From Paraspadella gotoi (lineage: Eukaryota; Chaetognatha): 64,000 bases of DNA. The translations under genes were made by a program, and so were the position numbers. Below are positions 1 to 54,259 of the stretch, piece after piece. Every line of letters starts with the position of its first letter. The stretch's first letter is position 1. The stretch lies in NCBI GenBank assembly GCA_051294375.1, contig CM119263.1:24718688-24782687 (forward strand), read 5' to 3'. Below the pieces are notes generated by a model that was not told the DNA's origin, ran no database searches, and worked only from the letters and a program-made list of their open reading frames with translations.

Positions 1-150
1 CTTCGCCTTCTGCCAATCATCCAAGCTTTGCCATTTGTTCCAAAGTGGTATTTCAGGCACATTGTTGCCCTCAATTCAGCGATCGCTGGAGTCGTTGACT
101 ACGCCAAACAAATTAAAGTCATATCTTTGGAACTCGTGAGCTACTATTAA
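1..150 (+). CDS. C-terminal exon of an unidentified protein (runs off left edge)
   Basis: The reading frame is open from base 1 and ends at TAA 148-150, giving 49 residues with ordinary amino-acid composition (KWYFRHIVALNSAIAGVV followed by an SLELVSYY terminus). The opposite strand has stops in this stretch, so the plus strand is the better reading. I do not recognise the family. It is convergent with the WDR54-like gene, whose nearest exon lies 200 bases to the right on the minus strand. No splice acceptor is visible, so the exon start lies outside the window. Confidence 0.45.
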   Translation, partial: LRLLPIIQALPFVPKWYFRHIVALNSAIAGVVDYAKQIKVISLELVSYY

Positions 151-353
151 TTTACGAATCCTTCAGGGCCCATCACCCATCACTTTTTTTTAAAATGACG
201 CCGTGAGATATTATAAAAAACCGCACCGTTACACCCTTACACCCTTGTATTATTTCTTATTTAAACCACACATCCCGCGCACTTCCCCTTCCGCCCCTAC
301 TTCTACCTTCACGACAGGCCCATAAACCCAACACCCATCCGTCTTCCGCTCAC

Positions 354-43573
<43,220 letters not shown>

Positions 43574-43646
43574 CTGAAATACAAAATGGAAATGAAAATT
43601 AATAACTCGTAAGGAAAATGAAAAGAAGGATGGGAGGGATGGGAGG

Positions 43647-44543
43647 NNNNNNNNNNNNNNNNNNNNNNNNNNNNNNNNNNNNNNNNNNNNNNNNNNNNNN
43701 NNNNNNNNNNNNNNNNNNNNNNNNNNNNNNNNNNNNNNNNNNNNNNNNNNNNNNNNNNNNNNNNNNNNNNNNNNNNNNNNNNNNNNNNNNNNNNNNNNNN
43801 NNNNNNNNNNNNNNNNNNNNNNNNNNNNNNNNNNNNNNNNNNNNNNNNNNNNNNNNNNNNNNNNNNNNNNNNNNNNNNNNNNNNNNNNNNNNNNNNNNNN
43901 NNNNNNNNNNNNNNNNNNNNNNNNNNNNNNNNNNNNNNNNNNNNNNNNNNNNNNNNNNNNNNNNNNNNNNNNNNNNNNNNNNNNNNNNNNNCCGCCATAA
44001 CTGCCAACTCGGAGGAACGGGGTCGTTTTTTACGTTTCCTGCGTCAACGTCGTCGACGTCGAGATCTCTGGCGGCGGAGGCGGTTTTTGTGGCGCGTGNN
44101 NNNNNNNNNNNNNNNNNNNNNNNNNNNNNNNNNNNNNNNNNNNNNNNNNNNNNNNNNNNNNNNNNNNNNNNNNNNNNNNNNNNNNNNNNNNNNNNNNNNN
44201 NNNNNNNNNNNNNNNNNNNNNNNNNNNNNNNNNNNNNNNNNNNNNNNNNNNNNNNNNNNNNNNNNNNNNNNNNNNNNNNNNNNNNNNNNNNNNNNNNNNN
44301 NNNNNNNNNNNNNNNNNNNNNNNNNNNNNNNNNNNNNNNNNNNNNNNNNNNNNNNNNNNNNNNNNNNNNNNNNNNNNNNNNNNNNNNNNNNNNNNNNNNN
44401 NNNNNNNNNNNNNNNNNNNNNNNNNNNNNNNNNNNNNNNNNNNNNNNNNNNNNNNNNNNNNNNNNNNNNNNNNNNNNNNNNNNNNNNNNNNNNNNNNNNN
44501 NNNNNNNNNNNNNNNNNNNNNNNNNNNNNNNNNNNNNNNNNNN
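43647..44543. other. two N gaps just upstream of the first seen WDR54 exon
   Basis: N at 43,647-43,991 and 44,099-44,543, separated by 107 bases of GC-rich sequence. The missing 5' exons of the WDR54-like gene may lie here. Confidence 0.9.
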
Positions 44544-45639
44544 AAGACGAATAGACGCTTTTTTTTTTTATAATAAACGATTATTAACATGAAATCAGGA
44601 TAAAGTTGCTTAAATTGCGTTCTGCACAATTCATTTCTGAGCAAGAGAAACGATTTTTGGTTAGTTTTAAATATTAACACGAGTAATTAAATGCGGATAT
44701 CCAAGATGCCTTTTGTTTTGATTCAATATGGAAAAAAAAAATAGAAACAAAGAATAAAAAGATAAAAACAAAGTGAAACAAAAAAGGGAAATTAGATCCA
44801 TTTAAATTTTAATTGAAATTCTTTGCGACAACATTTTGCGCTCACTTTTATTTCCCTGAGAAAAAGTGTAGAAGATCTACAAGTGACAATGTTATTTTAC
44901 AAACGTGCATCCAAATGAATTTCAAGATATGTCTCCTCCAATTGGACGGCGCATTCAGCTCCGCGCCACAAAACAGACGAGACGATCGAAAGGAAGTCAC
45001 GCGACCCCATCGACTTCCGACTCTCCCACTCCTCGCGAATATCAACAAGGATGATAGAGAGCGACTATCAACAACGCTCGCGACGCCGACCATATTTCCA
45101 GATATTTACCACGACAAAATATGCGCACCAACGGAACGACTTTACATTGTGGGTGTGTTAAGTGTGTTAAGGGTGTGAGGATTTTTTTCCCATGGGAAGG
45201 GTTTGGTGACTGTTGCGCTTGTGCACACCGAAGGGGATTTTAACAACTGGACTATTTAGAACTTAATGTGCGTTAATTAACAGAAGCCGGTTTGTATTGA
45301 GACAGACGATGAGTAGGGCAGCGGAAAAAAAAAATTTGAATGTCATCTCGAGATTTAACCTCGAAAAAAAAAAAGAAAAAAAAATTCAGCGCGAGTTAAT
45401 AGTTGACGATTGCAGTGATTAGAATTTAGATTAGATTAAGAGATTGAGTCGGAGGCGGGAGTGAAGGCTGCATAAAGACAGAACCTCGCTACAGCGGGGG
45501 TGTTGACTAGTTCTCCGTGTGGGTGGGGACCGGATTAACAAAGAGCGCGGAAGAAAAAAAAATGTTGGAATCGCGAAAAAGCAGAATCGCACCATAGAGG
45601 AAATGGGGTTCGAAAAGGGAAAAAAAACAGGGTGGAAAG

Positions 45640-45796
45640 AAAGTGACAGACGTGAGAGAGATAGGAGAGGGATGAGAGCGTTGAGACAGAGAGAGAGAGG
45701 AGAGAGAGGAGAGATGAAGAAGTGAGAGAAGATGAAGGAGCGACGAGAGATGGAGAGAGAGAGAGAGATGAGAGAAAGAATATATAGGCGGCCCGC

Positions 45797-45832
<36 letters not shown>

Positions 45833-46060
45833 GAAGTGTGATGTGGAAATAAAGCGCTGGAGGACAGAGGTAGAAAAAAAAACATGTTTACTTGAAGAAA
45901 AATTCACAAAAAGAGGAGAGCTTGAGACGGAGGAGAGACGAGAGCAGAGGAGAGTGGTGAGAGAGAGAGAGGGAGAGAGAGAAGAAGTGAGAGAGAGAGA
46001 GAGACATAGAAAGGAAAAGAAGACGCGAAAAAAAGTAGAAGAAGAAATAAAGGAGAAAGA
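45640..46060. repeat. GA-rich purine tract with a 33-base poly(A)
   Basis: Several GAGAGA blocks and an A run at about 45,798-45,830. The Arg/Glu- and Ser/Leu-rich frames over it are repeat artefacts. Confidence 0.8.
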
Positions 46061-46489
46061 GCCAGAAATCGAGAAGAACCGGCAGTTAAAAGCCTTTTTG
46101 ATTGTCGAAACGCGAAGGCAATTCGCAGAAGGAAAGACGATGGAATGTAGCCAGGGGGGGCGCCGGTGACCAGGGGTGGCGATGTTGACGTGGAGGGTAA
46201 GGTTCAACGGCCCGTGACGCATGTGATTGATGGAAGCAAGAGCACGGCCGTCTGAGGTTAGAGGCGAAGAAGGAGTCGCCCGCTATCATGCATTTTCGTC
46301 TCGAGACGACCTCCATCTCTTTCTCTTTCTGTTTCTTTTGATATTTTATGACAGGGCCCGTCAACAAACCATTTGCCCGCCGTCGCGCGAGTTTAGTTCC
46401 ACACTGTCAACCCATGACCACAGAAGATTAGTCAGGGCATTTGAAATAATACTTTTAAATTCAGAAATCCGAAGAAATCTTGCGAATTT

Positions 46490-48306
46490 AATAATAATTT
46501 AATAATAATAAATAAATAATATTAATAATAATAATTAATAATATATATACGTCGACGGAATATAATAATAAGCAGCTGCGAAGCGTAATTACGTCAAAGT
46601 TCTATTCGACTCATAACTCCGTGAAATAAAGCAGTTAATGGGTAATGTAAATAAGGCTCGAGTATGCTTGCAGCTAATGTCACATTTTAATAAATAAATA
46701 CAAGTAATAAGAATTATATATTACATAATATCACTTAAATGTGCAAGTTAGCGTTACATTTAAATCTGAAGGTATTACTATAATACTTAATATTTGCTAC
46801 CGCTTGCGAAATTTTATTTTCTGAACAATTAATTTATATATTGAATATATATACACATCCTTATCCTAGATACTGCTCTACTCTTTCAGGCCAAACTTCC
46901 GCTGAAAGCGAGGGAGCTTCCACACGACGTCGTGTCTTCTCGTTCGCTAGGGTACTCGTATTTTTCTCTTCCAGTCATCATAAGGACGTTCTCGTTGTGC
47001 CGTAAGCCTCATTTTTTTTATATGAATTCGGGACACGAGATATCATTCCTCTATTTGTCTCTGATCACTCAGATAGAGTTCGACAGAACTATCCTCCTCC
47101 AATCCGCCGTGGGTTTTGTTCGCGCCGTACACATCTTATATATATCTTTTGATTCGCGAGTTAAAGTGTAAAAGTTAAGTTATATCTGATCGCTTTCGCC
47201 TTACATGCCGCAATTCCTCCCTAGTCGGCGAAGGACTGAGTCTGCAAGGACGGCGATTACGGCTTGGAGAGGAGAGAGTCGTTACCGTCACATCGTGACG
47301 ACAACGGATACCGCGATGATCGTCAACCGCTGGCAGCTTACGCGCTATCGGCCAGCGCCTGGGAGGACATCACAGGACAAGCTACGTGATAGCAATCCGT
47401 CGTCAGCGAGTCTAGACGAAAGCGCGTATGGAGACCCAAGGCCGGGATGGACTTCTGGATACGGACGTAGAGTACAGCAGTGCATTGACACGGCATGATT
47501 TCACCGCACGGTATCGCTTGGGTCAGAGGAGACCGAGGAGCAATGGGGACGCTCTGGCACGGAAAACGAGGAAAACCTTGTTCGCCTCCGTTAAAAGTTT
47601 TACTTTTATATTTGTTTACGGGAAGTATAAGTTATCGAGGAAAAAGCCGGAAGAACTTTCAAAAGTACGGCTGCGACTGCCAAGGGACATCGCGAAGTGA
47701 TGATTTCCATTGGCGACAGGACTGGAGATGTGACGAGACGTTCTGCCTGAGGCGAACTATGGACCGAGACTACCAAGGGAGTCGTCTAGAACGAGGGGTG
47801 AGAGAAACCTTGATCAGGTGGGAAGTCGATTTTGAACGACCTTGTAGATGTTCGGTGATGACTGGCGATCTTATACCTAAGTCGAAAGTATATTTATCAA
47901 TGATGAAATTTTACGTAATCTGATTAAGACTCCCGACGTCTCGATGGGAGCGGTTTGGAATGTCAGAACTTAGAGTTTCGCCTAAAAAGTGATATACCTT
48001 TATATTCCCTCTTGAAGCCGCTTCCTCACGACTCTGTAGTAACAGTGTTTCTTCCCTCCCCAAACCCACAGAGCTGCGCAATACCCCTCTTCTTCGCGGT
48101 TTTTTTTGGCACCAAAAACACCCACATGACGTCACGTCGTTTGGTATTCGAGCCGTGGGCGTTCCTTGGCCGAGGTATATTCACCCGTCAATTCCCATGG
48201 GGAGAGACTTTTCAACGAGGCTTCATGAAGAATTACAGAACGACGTGATGGTGACGGAGTGGGCTTACCTCTAGTTCATAAATCGTTCTTTTGCTATCGT
48301 CACCTA
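46490..48306. other. possible degenerate retroelement sequence
   Basis: An AT-rich block with (AAT)n at 46,490-46,550 is followed by more GC-balanced sequence. At 47,708-47,727 the words CCA then TTGGCGACAGGACTGG resemble an LTR end followed by a primer-binding site. Two moderately long plus-strand frames (47,205-47,498 and 47,495-47,923) have no recognisable Gag or Pol motif. A 100-N gap follows at 48,307-48,406. Confidence 0.2.
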
Positions 48307-48765
48307 NNNNNNNNNNNNNNNNNNNNNNNNNNNNNNNNNNNNNNNNNNNNNNNNNNNNNNNNNNNNNNNNNNNNNNNNNNNNNNNNNNNNNNNNNNNNNN
48401 NNNNNNAATTAAATTTAATCAAATTAGTAACAATTTTTAAAAAGATTTAGAGAACGCATTAAAAATATTCAAAATCACAAAGACGTTGACGAAAAAAAAT
48501 TTAAAAATTTCTGTTTTTTAAATTATTATTATTTTTTACGTTTCACGTCGTCAAGAAAAAAATCACTAAATGAGGAAGAAAGAGAAAAGGAGAAAATTTA
48601 AATCTGGATCGAACCTTAACGAGAGCACCGCTTTTCTTCATTGAGGAAAGTCGATTTTTCTGGCTTGAGTGTGTTAGTTTTTACACATAAAAGTTTATAT
48701 ATGTAAAAGAACATCCATTACTTACCCATATTATTTACACGAATCAAAAAACCCGAAAATTCTTC

Positions 48766-48813
48766 ACTAGTAAATAGTAAATAGTAAATAGTAAATAGTA
48801 AATAGTAAATAGT
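48766..48813. repeat. heptanucleotide tandem repeat (TAAATAG)n
   Basis: Six to seven perfect units of TAAATAG. Confidence 0.95.
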
Positions 48814-49045
48814 TGTTTGATTCTCACTTCGCGCGAACTTCGGCAAAAAAAGTCTTTCGATATTTTCAGCTTAAACTTCATCGATCAAAAATGTTTTCAG
48901 TAGCGGAAGCCGACCAAATTTAAATTTTAATGGGAACAGTATTAAACGAATCCATTATTGGTATTAGTTATTGTGTTAAAATATTTTTTTGCAAAAATTT
49001 TCCGAACCATGAGTAATTCGTTAATTAAAATTATTATATTGCTAT

Positions 49046-49245
49046 GAAATTGGTACAACCAATATAAAAATTATCCATTCATTTAATAAATAAGCTATCT
49101 TGTCCCTGACTTTGGACAGGCTTTGGTGGTTTAAGGCCTCCATCACTCTTACAAGATAATGACATAGCAGGTCCCTGCAAGCTTTCAATCAAGACTCTCT
49201 CACAGTCCCGTTTATTCACTCCCAGAGAGTAGTATATGAGACCAG
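49046..49245. repeat. dispersed repeat family copy 4
   Basis: Starts GAAATTGGTACAACCAATAT, then TAAATAAGCTATCTTG, CTGACTTTGGACAGGCT, TTTAAGGCCTCC and GCAAGCTTTCAATCAAGA. It shares its first half with 8.94 kb and its second half with 13.6 and 25.9 kb, so it is the most complete copy. Confidence 0.65.
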
Positions 49246-49387
49246 GCTAATCAACATTACTTTTGTTAGAGCAGAATTGACCAGTGAAATATGTAGTAGT
49301 AAGTATTAGTGGCCGGAGCGTTGGCCATAGTAACCCATGTGGGTGTCCGGTGTGAAGGGTGTGTTAAGGGGGTTAAGTGGGGGTGGT

Positions 49388-49625
49388 CCGTGAGAGTTTC
49401 GAAATTCTCCTTGACCAGGTTGGAAATTTTCCGGCCAGAAGTTCGCGCCGGACTCCGGGTTCCAGAAAAAATTTGTGGAAGCAGTTAGTTATATGTTATT
49501 CCTTTAGTTCCTTTATGTGGTCTGACTGTGAGAATTTCGAAATTCTCCTTGACCGAGTTGCAAATTTTCCGGCTAAAACTTCGCTCTTCACTCCGGGTTC
49601 CAGAAAAAATTTGTAGAAAAAGAGA
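49388..49625. repeat. imperfect tandem duplication, period about 137 nt
   Basis: TTTCGAAATTCTCCTTGACC and CTCCGGGTTCCAGAAAAAAT each occur twice in order (about 49,397 and 49,535; about 49,454 and 49,590). Confidence 0.8.
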
Positions 49626-49687
49626 TTCTCTCTCTATCTCTCTCTCTCTCTCTCTCTTTCTGGCCGAAGCCAATAACAAAGAAAATT

Positions 49688-49860
49688 GCAAATTTTCCCA
49701 GGAAAATTTGAAAACTTTGGACTGTATTTTTCTACTACGATCTCCTTTTTATTTATATATATATTTTTTTTTGCTCGTACTAAATTTGAAATTTTCCTGG
49801 GAAAATTTGTAATTTTTGGGCTATATTTCTCTACCATGATATCCTTTCTATCTCTACAGG
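49688..49860. repeat. imperfect tandem duplication, period about 100 nt
   Basis: AAATTTTCC(C/T)(A/G)GGAAAATTTG followed by a GG-CTATATTTCTCTAC-type sequence occurs at 49,688 and at 49,788. Each unit contains a small internal palindrome. Confidence 0.75.
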
Positions 49861-49927
49861 TTCATTGTCGAAATTAACCTTGCTCTTTTGTTTCATTCCA
49901 GAATTCAGCTTTTACGGGCGATCTCAG

Positions 49928-50303
49928 AAAAAATCTACCGGGGTCGTACCAACGATCGAACCTCAACGATGGACTGCTCTAAAATTGACCAATGAAAGCC
50001 AAGTTTGTCGGTTCACTCTAAACCAATCAGGGGCGGAGTTTGGACAAAACGGCCGTTTGACAATAAATACTAATAATTTTATATTATTTGAGTTTTCTAT
50101 TAAAAAATATTGTATATACCAGACAAATCTACTACATTAAGATATAGTATTAACATTAAAAGTCGTATTTTACAATGCAGTTTTGAATCGGCCAATCATA
50201 GTTCGACGTTGGAGCCTTCTCAGTTTCTCGCTTCTCATTGGTTCGTTTTTAAAGCACCCAACCGTTGAGGTTCGATCCTTGGTACGACCCCGGTAAATTT
50301 TTT
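49928..50303. mobile_element. MITE-like element with CCAAT-bearing terminal inverted repeats
   Basis: Outer inverted repeats of about 40 bases (49,928-49,969 and 50,262-50,303; core CCGGGGTCGTACCAA versus TTGGTACGACCCCGG) continue, more diverged, for about 80 bases. The arms contain CCAAT words (GACCAATGAAAG, AACCAATCAGG, GGCCAATCAT, CATTGGTTCG). There is no open frame. It could be a MITE or a symmetric promoter or origin region beside the gene cluster to its right. Confidence 0.55.
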
Positions 50304-50582
50304 TATGCCAATTCTTCATGGGGTGGAGATCCACGGTTTGGCTTCTGCGACGAACGAGAAGATGAGACGGCGGTACATAGTACTGCTTTTCGAGGACGAG
50401 GATATGACATTACACTTCTTAAATTTCTCAAAAGATTGTCAAATATATATTATGGTTTTTTTAGTCAGTAGTCGACATAGTCCTAGCTCTGTTTTTACTT
50501 TGACTGTCGTAGGCTTTTAAACAAAAACATTGTACGATTAAGCATAATTTTTATTCAGTTAAAACATTTTTTAAGATAATAT

Positions 50583-51534
50583 CTACATCCAATACAAATA
50601 ATTGCGATATCGCTGGCTCTTAAACCGACCCCTAGTTTTAATAATTTTGGCTGTTTGTTTTAACTGCCAGCAACGAAAAATTGCCTTTGCTTCTTCGAAT
50701 TGGACGCCGACCAAATTCAACGTCGACAAAGAAACGGTATTAGTTGACGTAGCGATGTCACCAGTTGTCCTTAGATGTAAATTGTCCTTAGCCAAAGCAC
50801 AGAAACGCCGCATGTTGAGGTAGAAAGTTGGCGGCCCCGACTTTCTGATGTCGCGGCCATGACAGTACTCTATTGGCTGAAATTCACAAGAGCAAAGGCG
50901 GTCGTGTATGGAGCAGTACCTAATAGGGGTTAATATTGGAAACTAAAGACAATATACAAATTTACCCACGGAAATAAACAATTTCAGAAGTTAATATATA
51001 CCTTAGCCTTACTCTTCCGTCGTACAAAGCCGTGTCGTCTAAAGCGCGCCTTTTTTCGCCGATGGGTTCTTGGTATACGAAAAGCGTCTCCATGCTCGAG
51101 TCGTGTCTGAGGTTTCCTACTGGGAGCTGCAAAATCTCGATCGGCCAGCGACTTAAGAACGATCTAAGGTCGTGTCTTTTCGGAAGACGAGCCCAATAAA
51201 GGTGGAAATTCTCAGGAAACATGTCCCATTTTAACCGCCGGTAAGAGTATCGATCCTCAAACCTCCGATAAAAATTAAACATCGATAAACATTTAAAAAA
51301 AATGTAAATATAAAAAGCGACTTAATATTTCAGAAAATAAACATACATTTGACGCTCGTCGTCATCTAAGAACGCCGACTTCTGCCCCACGTAAATGTCG
51401 AATCGCTGGAACTGTGGTACTATTCGTTGGCCACCATCTGTGAATATCCGCCCCTGTACTTGAACGTGTTGAGTCATTCGACGAATTTTATCATAACTGC
51501 CGTAAAGGAGTGCATTTTCTGAAAACCTACTCAT
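50583..51534 (-). CDS. three-exon gene, unknown family, paralogue of the next gene (copy 2)
   Basis: Exons 51,534-51,347, 51,262-51,002 and 50,919-50,583 (786 nt, 261 residues). Introns are 84 nt (donor GTATGT) and about 82 nt (donor GTATAT), both phase 2. The third exon's acceptor is the least certain. Aligned to the gene at 51.7-52.7 kb it shares, in order, QKSAFLDD; a W-rich middle domain with PIEILQLPVGNLRHD and LDDTALYDG; and a C-terminal domain with FCALAKDNLH, LSTLNLVGVQFEEA and FRCW. Both intron positions and phases are the same in the two genes, so they are true tandem duplicates. There is no signal peptide or membrane span. I do not recognise the family; the fold may be a repeated alpha/beta unit. 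Confidence 0.75.
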
Positions 51535-51712
51535 TTTAATGTTTTAAACTTTTTTTAATTTTTTTTTTATTTTAACATTGAAACCTGGACCGAATAAAAA
51601 GTCGAAATAAATATAACGAAACACAAACATATTAATACAATAATACATCGAGTTAAAGTTAGAAATTTGCATTTGTGTAAATCTATATAGATATCCACCT
51701 GTGTATATGGAT

Positions 51713-52700
51713 CTATTTATAAACACCAAACGGAAATAGGTCAATATGAGGTTGTCTACATGGACAGGGCATCCCATTCTTACACGAAGCCGCAATGAAG
51801 GCACGATAGTCCTTTGGCGAAAAATCGCCATTCTCCTTAGCCACGTAATGCGCGTCAGCCCGAACGTCCCACCAGTAGAAAATTTCGACGGCTTCGTGAA
51901 ACTTGACGTCCGCTAGCATGAGGGTGCGCATACTGAGATTGGTTGTAATCAAATCGCCTGCCAGCTGACTGTGTAAGTTTTCTTTTGCGAAGGTTTGTAG
52001 GCGTGTCTCGTCTATGAAAAACCTCGTCTCTTCTTTGCTCTCTGGCATAATATTCACAGAAATAAACTCGATGAAAGCAATGCGCTTGGACGATTGTCTG
52101 GAAAAGTATTTGTAAACATACTTTTAAATCGATTAAAACTAACCATATAAAAAGTAATCGCCTCGCAGATATGCCTCACCGATGCTCAAGGCTGGGGTCT
52201 ACAATGGCACTGTCGTCCCATGTCCAATTTCTTTGATTTTCCAATCGCCTCTTGCGCAGACAAAGCGATCTCATCTGCCGATCGCCAAATTTTCGCCCGA
52301 CTTGGAGCCGAAGGATGTCGAGTGGGAATTTTCCCGCGAATATCCTGCGAAATTGTTCTTCTTCCGGGATGGCGATCTTATAGAATTGCCAATATTCGTT
52401 GTGTTTGCCCGCGAATCGTGCCCACCTTTTAGATCTTGCCTCAAAACTACAATATTTAAATATTAGAATATTAAAATATTGTTTTAACGTAAATAAAATT
52501 AAAAACGAGTCTAACCTTTCCCTGACCGACTCGTCGAGGAACAGCGACCGCTGCGCCCTGTGGATTTTGAACGGACAGCCCACGGTCCCAATCCTTTTTG
52601 CACAACCCTTCATTGATTGCGTTTCTACTCTTATGGACCCGCGGCACCGCTCGATCTTATCCCAACACGCGTAGTACAACCCCCTTTTCACTTTCTCCAT
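51713..52700 (-). CDS. three-exon gene, unknown family, paralogue (copy 1)
   Basis: Exons 52,700-52,516, 52,446-52,180 and 52,097-51,713 (837 nt, 278 residues). The introns are 69 nt (in frame, donor GTTAGA, acceptor TATTGTAG) and 82 nt (donor GTGAGG, acceptor CTTTTCCAG), phase 2 both. Because intron 1 is a multiple of three, the genomic sequence also reads straight through. The start chosen is the ATG at 52,700 (MEKVKRGLYY); an in-frame upstream ATG at 52,814 would add an AT-rich leader. Conserved with copy 2: QRSLFLDESV, FPLDILRLQVGRKFGD, WDDSAIVDP, FAKENLH, RTLMLADVKFHEAVEIFYWW. It lies head-to-head with the membrane-protein gene at 53.2 kb, with about 480 bases between the start codons. 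Confidence 0.8.
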
Positions 52701-53075
52701 TTTCTTCTTTTCTCGTACAATTTTAAAGTTCGATGGCTTTAAAGTCTTAAAGTTTGTTAGTTTTTGATATTTCTTTATTCGATAAACAGTAAAAATATAG
52801 TCAATTTTTAACAATATTTAATATTAAAGTATTAACATTATACAAATTACAAATGTTAATTCGAATCCTAGCATTAACAACACATCTGTGTCTCCGATCA
52901 GAAAAAAAATTCGACAAAAAATGTCACAAAATGAAAATCGGATCTGGGTGGATCGCGGTCCTTCGGCAAATTCGACCATTCAGAGTTCGAGATCAAAATT
53001 AAGCATCTCCGATTTGCTAATGCGTTTTTAGTCACCAAAAAAATCGGATCGAGTGCTCGTTTGACAAAAAAAATA

Positions 53076-53125
53076 GACCAATAAAAAAAGACAAAACATT
53101 TCATTGGTCGACGCCCCTATATAAG
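53076..53125 (+). promoter_or_regulatory. CCAAT pair plus TATA box for the membrane-protein gene
   Basis: GACCAAT at 53,076-53,082 and its inverse ATTGGTC at 53,103-53,109, then TATATAAG at 53,118-53,125, with the first ATG at 53,180. The spacing fits a core promoter with a start site near 53,150. It may also serve the divergent gene starting at 52,700. Confidence 0.55.
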
Positions 53126-53179
53126 GGCAGAGTTTTTTCTAGGAAATTTACTTTATTCACGGCTTCATTCTGCGTCGAC

Positions 53180-54257
53180 ATGCATGCTATCAAAATTGCG
53201 GCTTTTTCTCTCTGCTTTGGTCTCTGTTCGTGGCCAGGTTTTGGATTTAAATTCAGTCCTCGTTGATTACGATCTACGAGAATTGGGTGTCCATGGTAGA
53301 CCCGCCTTCGGAAATTGCCAAAAAGGATGACAACCAGGACCAGAAAACCGACTACGAAACTGACCACGGAACTGAAGAACGACAACCTCGAGTCGATTTC
53401 GATGCTTCTCGAACAAGGGTGGCCGCAGCCGAAGGGTTGACGCCAAACCCGAAGTAAGAGAATTCAGAGGAAATTCGGCCCCAGCGGTTCCAGGTTTGTC
53501 CCCGGACAAACTGGTAGCTGATCCGGACGTTTTTCCCGCCGAAGTGGCTAAGCCGAAAGGTGCAGTCGCTCCGGAAGCGGAAGAATGGAAGGATTTGGCT
53601 GCGGAACCACCTGCAGGCTTGTCCCCGGACAAACCTGTAGCTGATCCGGACATTTTTCCCATCGAAGTGGCTGAGCCGAAGGGTGCAGTCGCTCCGGAGG
53701 CGGAAGAAGAGAAGGATTCGGCTGCGGAAGAACCTGCAGGCTTACCGACGTACGAAGAGGCAATTGGTCTGGCTGCTTCTCGATCCAGGATGGCTGAGCC
53801 GAAGGGTGAAGCTGACCTCGTGGTTGAGAAGCAAAAAGATTCGATTCCCATACCAACAAAAAGGACGACTACCACAACTACCACGTCTACCATTACGACA
53901 ACCACGACAACTACGACAACGACGAAACCTCAGCCAAAGGACAAAGAGGCAATTTCTGAAAGCGGTTCTAGCCTAAAAACGATCGGGACTAAAGTCGCGG
54001 AAATTGGTATGTCGACTCCACAGATTGTCGACCTTGTCTTCGCTGTTCTGGCACCATCCGGCGTGTTGGCGTTCCTGGTCGGTCTTGGTGTTAAGTGTGT
54101 GAAATTAAGACGGCAAGGTTTCTCATACAGGGAAATCGCTGCAGTCTTATTTTACATCTTATTAAGCCGATTCTGCCCAGATCGCTTGCGCGTCTTCGAG
54201 GATCCGAGGGACCAACCACGCCGCCCGCCGGACGTGATTGTACTTCCTGCTCCCTAA
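53180..54257 (+). CDS. signal-peptide, repeat and poly-Thr stalk membrane protein (glycoprotein-like)
   Basis: Model: exon 53,180-53,237 encodes a hydrophobic leader (MHAIKIAAFSLCFGLCSWPG); intron 53,238-53,493 (donor CCAG/GTTTTG, acceptor GGTTCCAG), phase 1; exon 53,494-54,257. Total 273 residues. The mature part has two 41-residue repeats beginning LSPDK (53,496-53,618 and 53,619-53,741) and a third, degenerate one containing LPTYEEAIGLAA. Next come a poly-Thr stalk (about 53,858-53,930), probably O-glycosylated, a hydrophobic segment (IVDLVFAVLAPSGVLAFLVG), and a second, shorter one (AAVLFYILLSRF) before a Pro/Arg-rich tail. The layout is that of a type I surface protein or virion-envelope-like protein. 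The short intron contains a partly open frame (53,263-53,457), so an unspliced or frameshifted alternative remains possible. Family unknown. Confidence 0.6.
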
Positions 54258-54259
54258 TG

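Noticed and set aside
47205-47923. Possible Gag or other retroelement protein
   Set aside because: No zinc knuckle, protease, RT or integrase motif is visible; only a weak LTR-end/PBS-like word, kept at low confidence.
50262-50303. tRNA gene (GGTTCGATCC resembles a T-loop)
   Set aside because: It is one arm of an inverted repeat, the stem does not pair as a T-arm, and no cloverleaf can be drawn.
53267-53905. Minus-strand 212-residue frame opposite the membrane-protein gene
   Set aside because: A shadow of the repeat-coding plus strand; it repeats in step with the plus-strand repeats and lacks a promoter or splice context.
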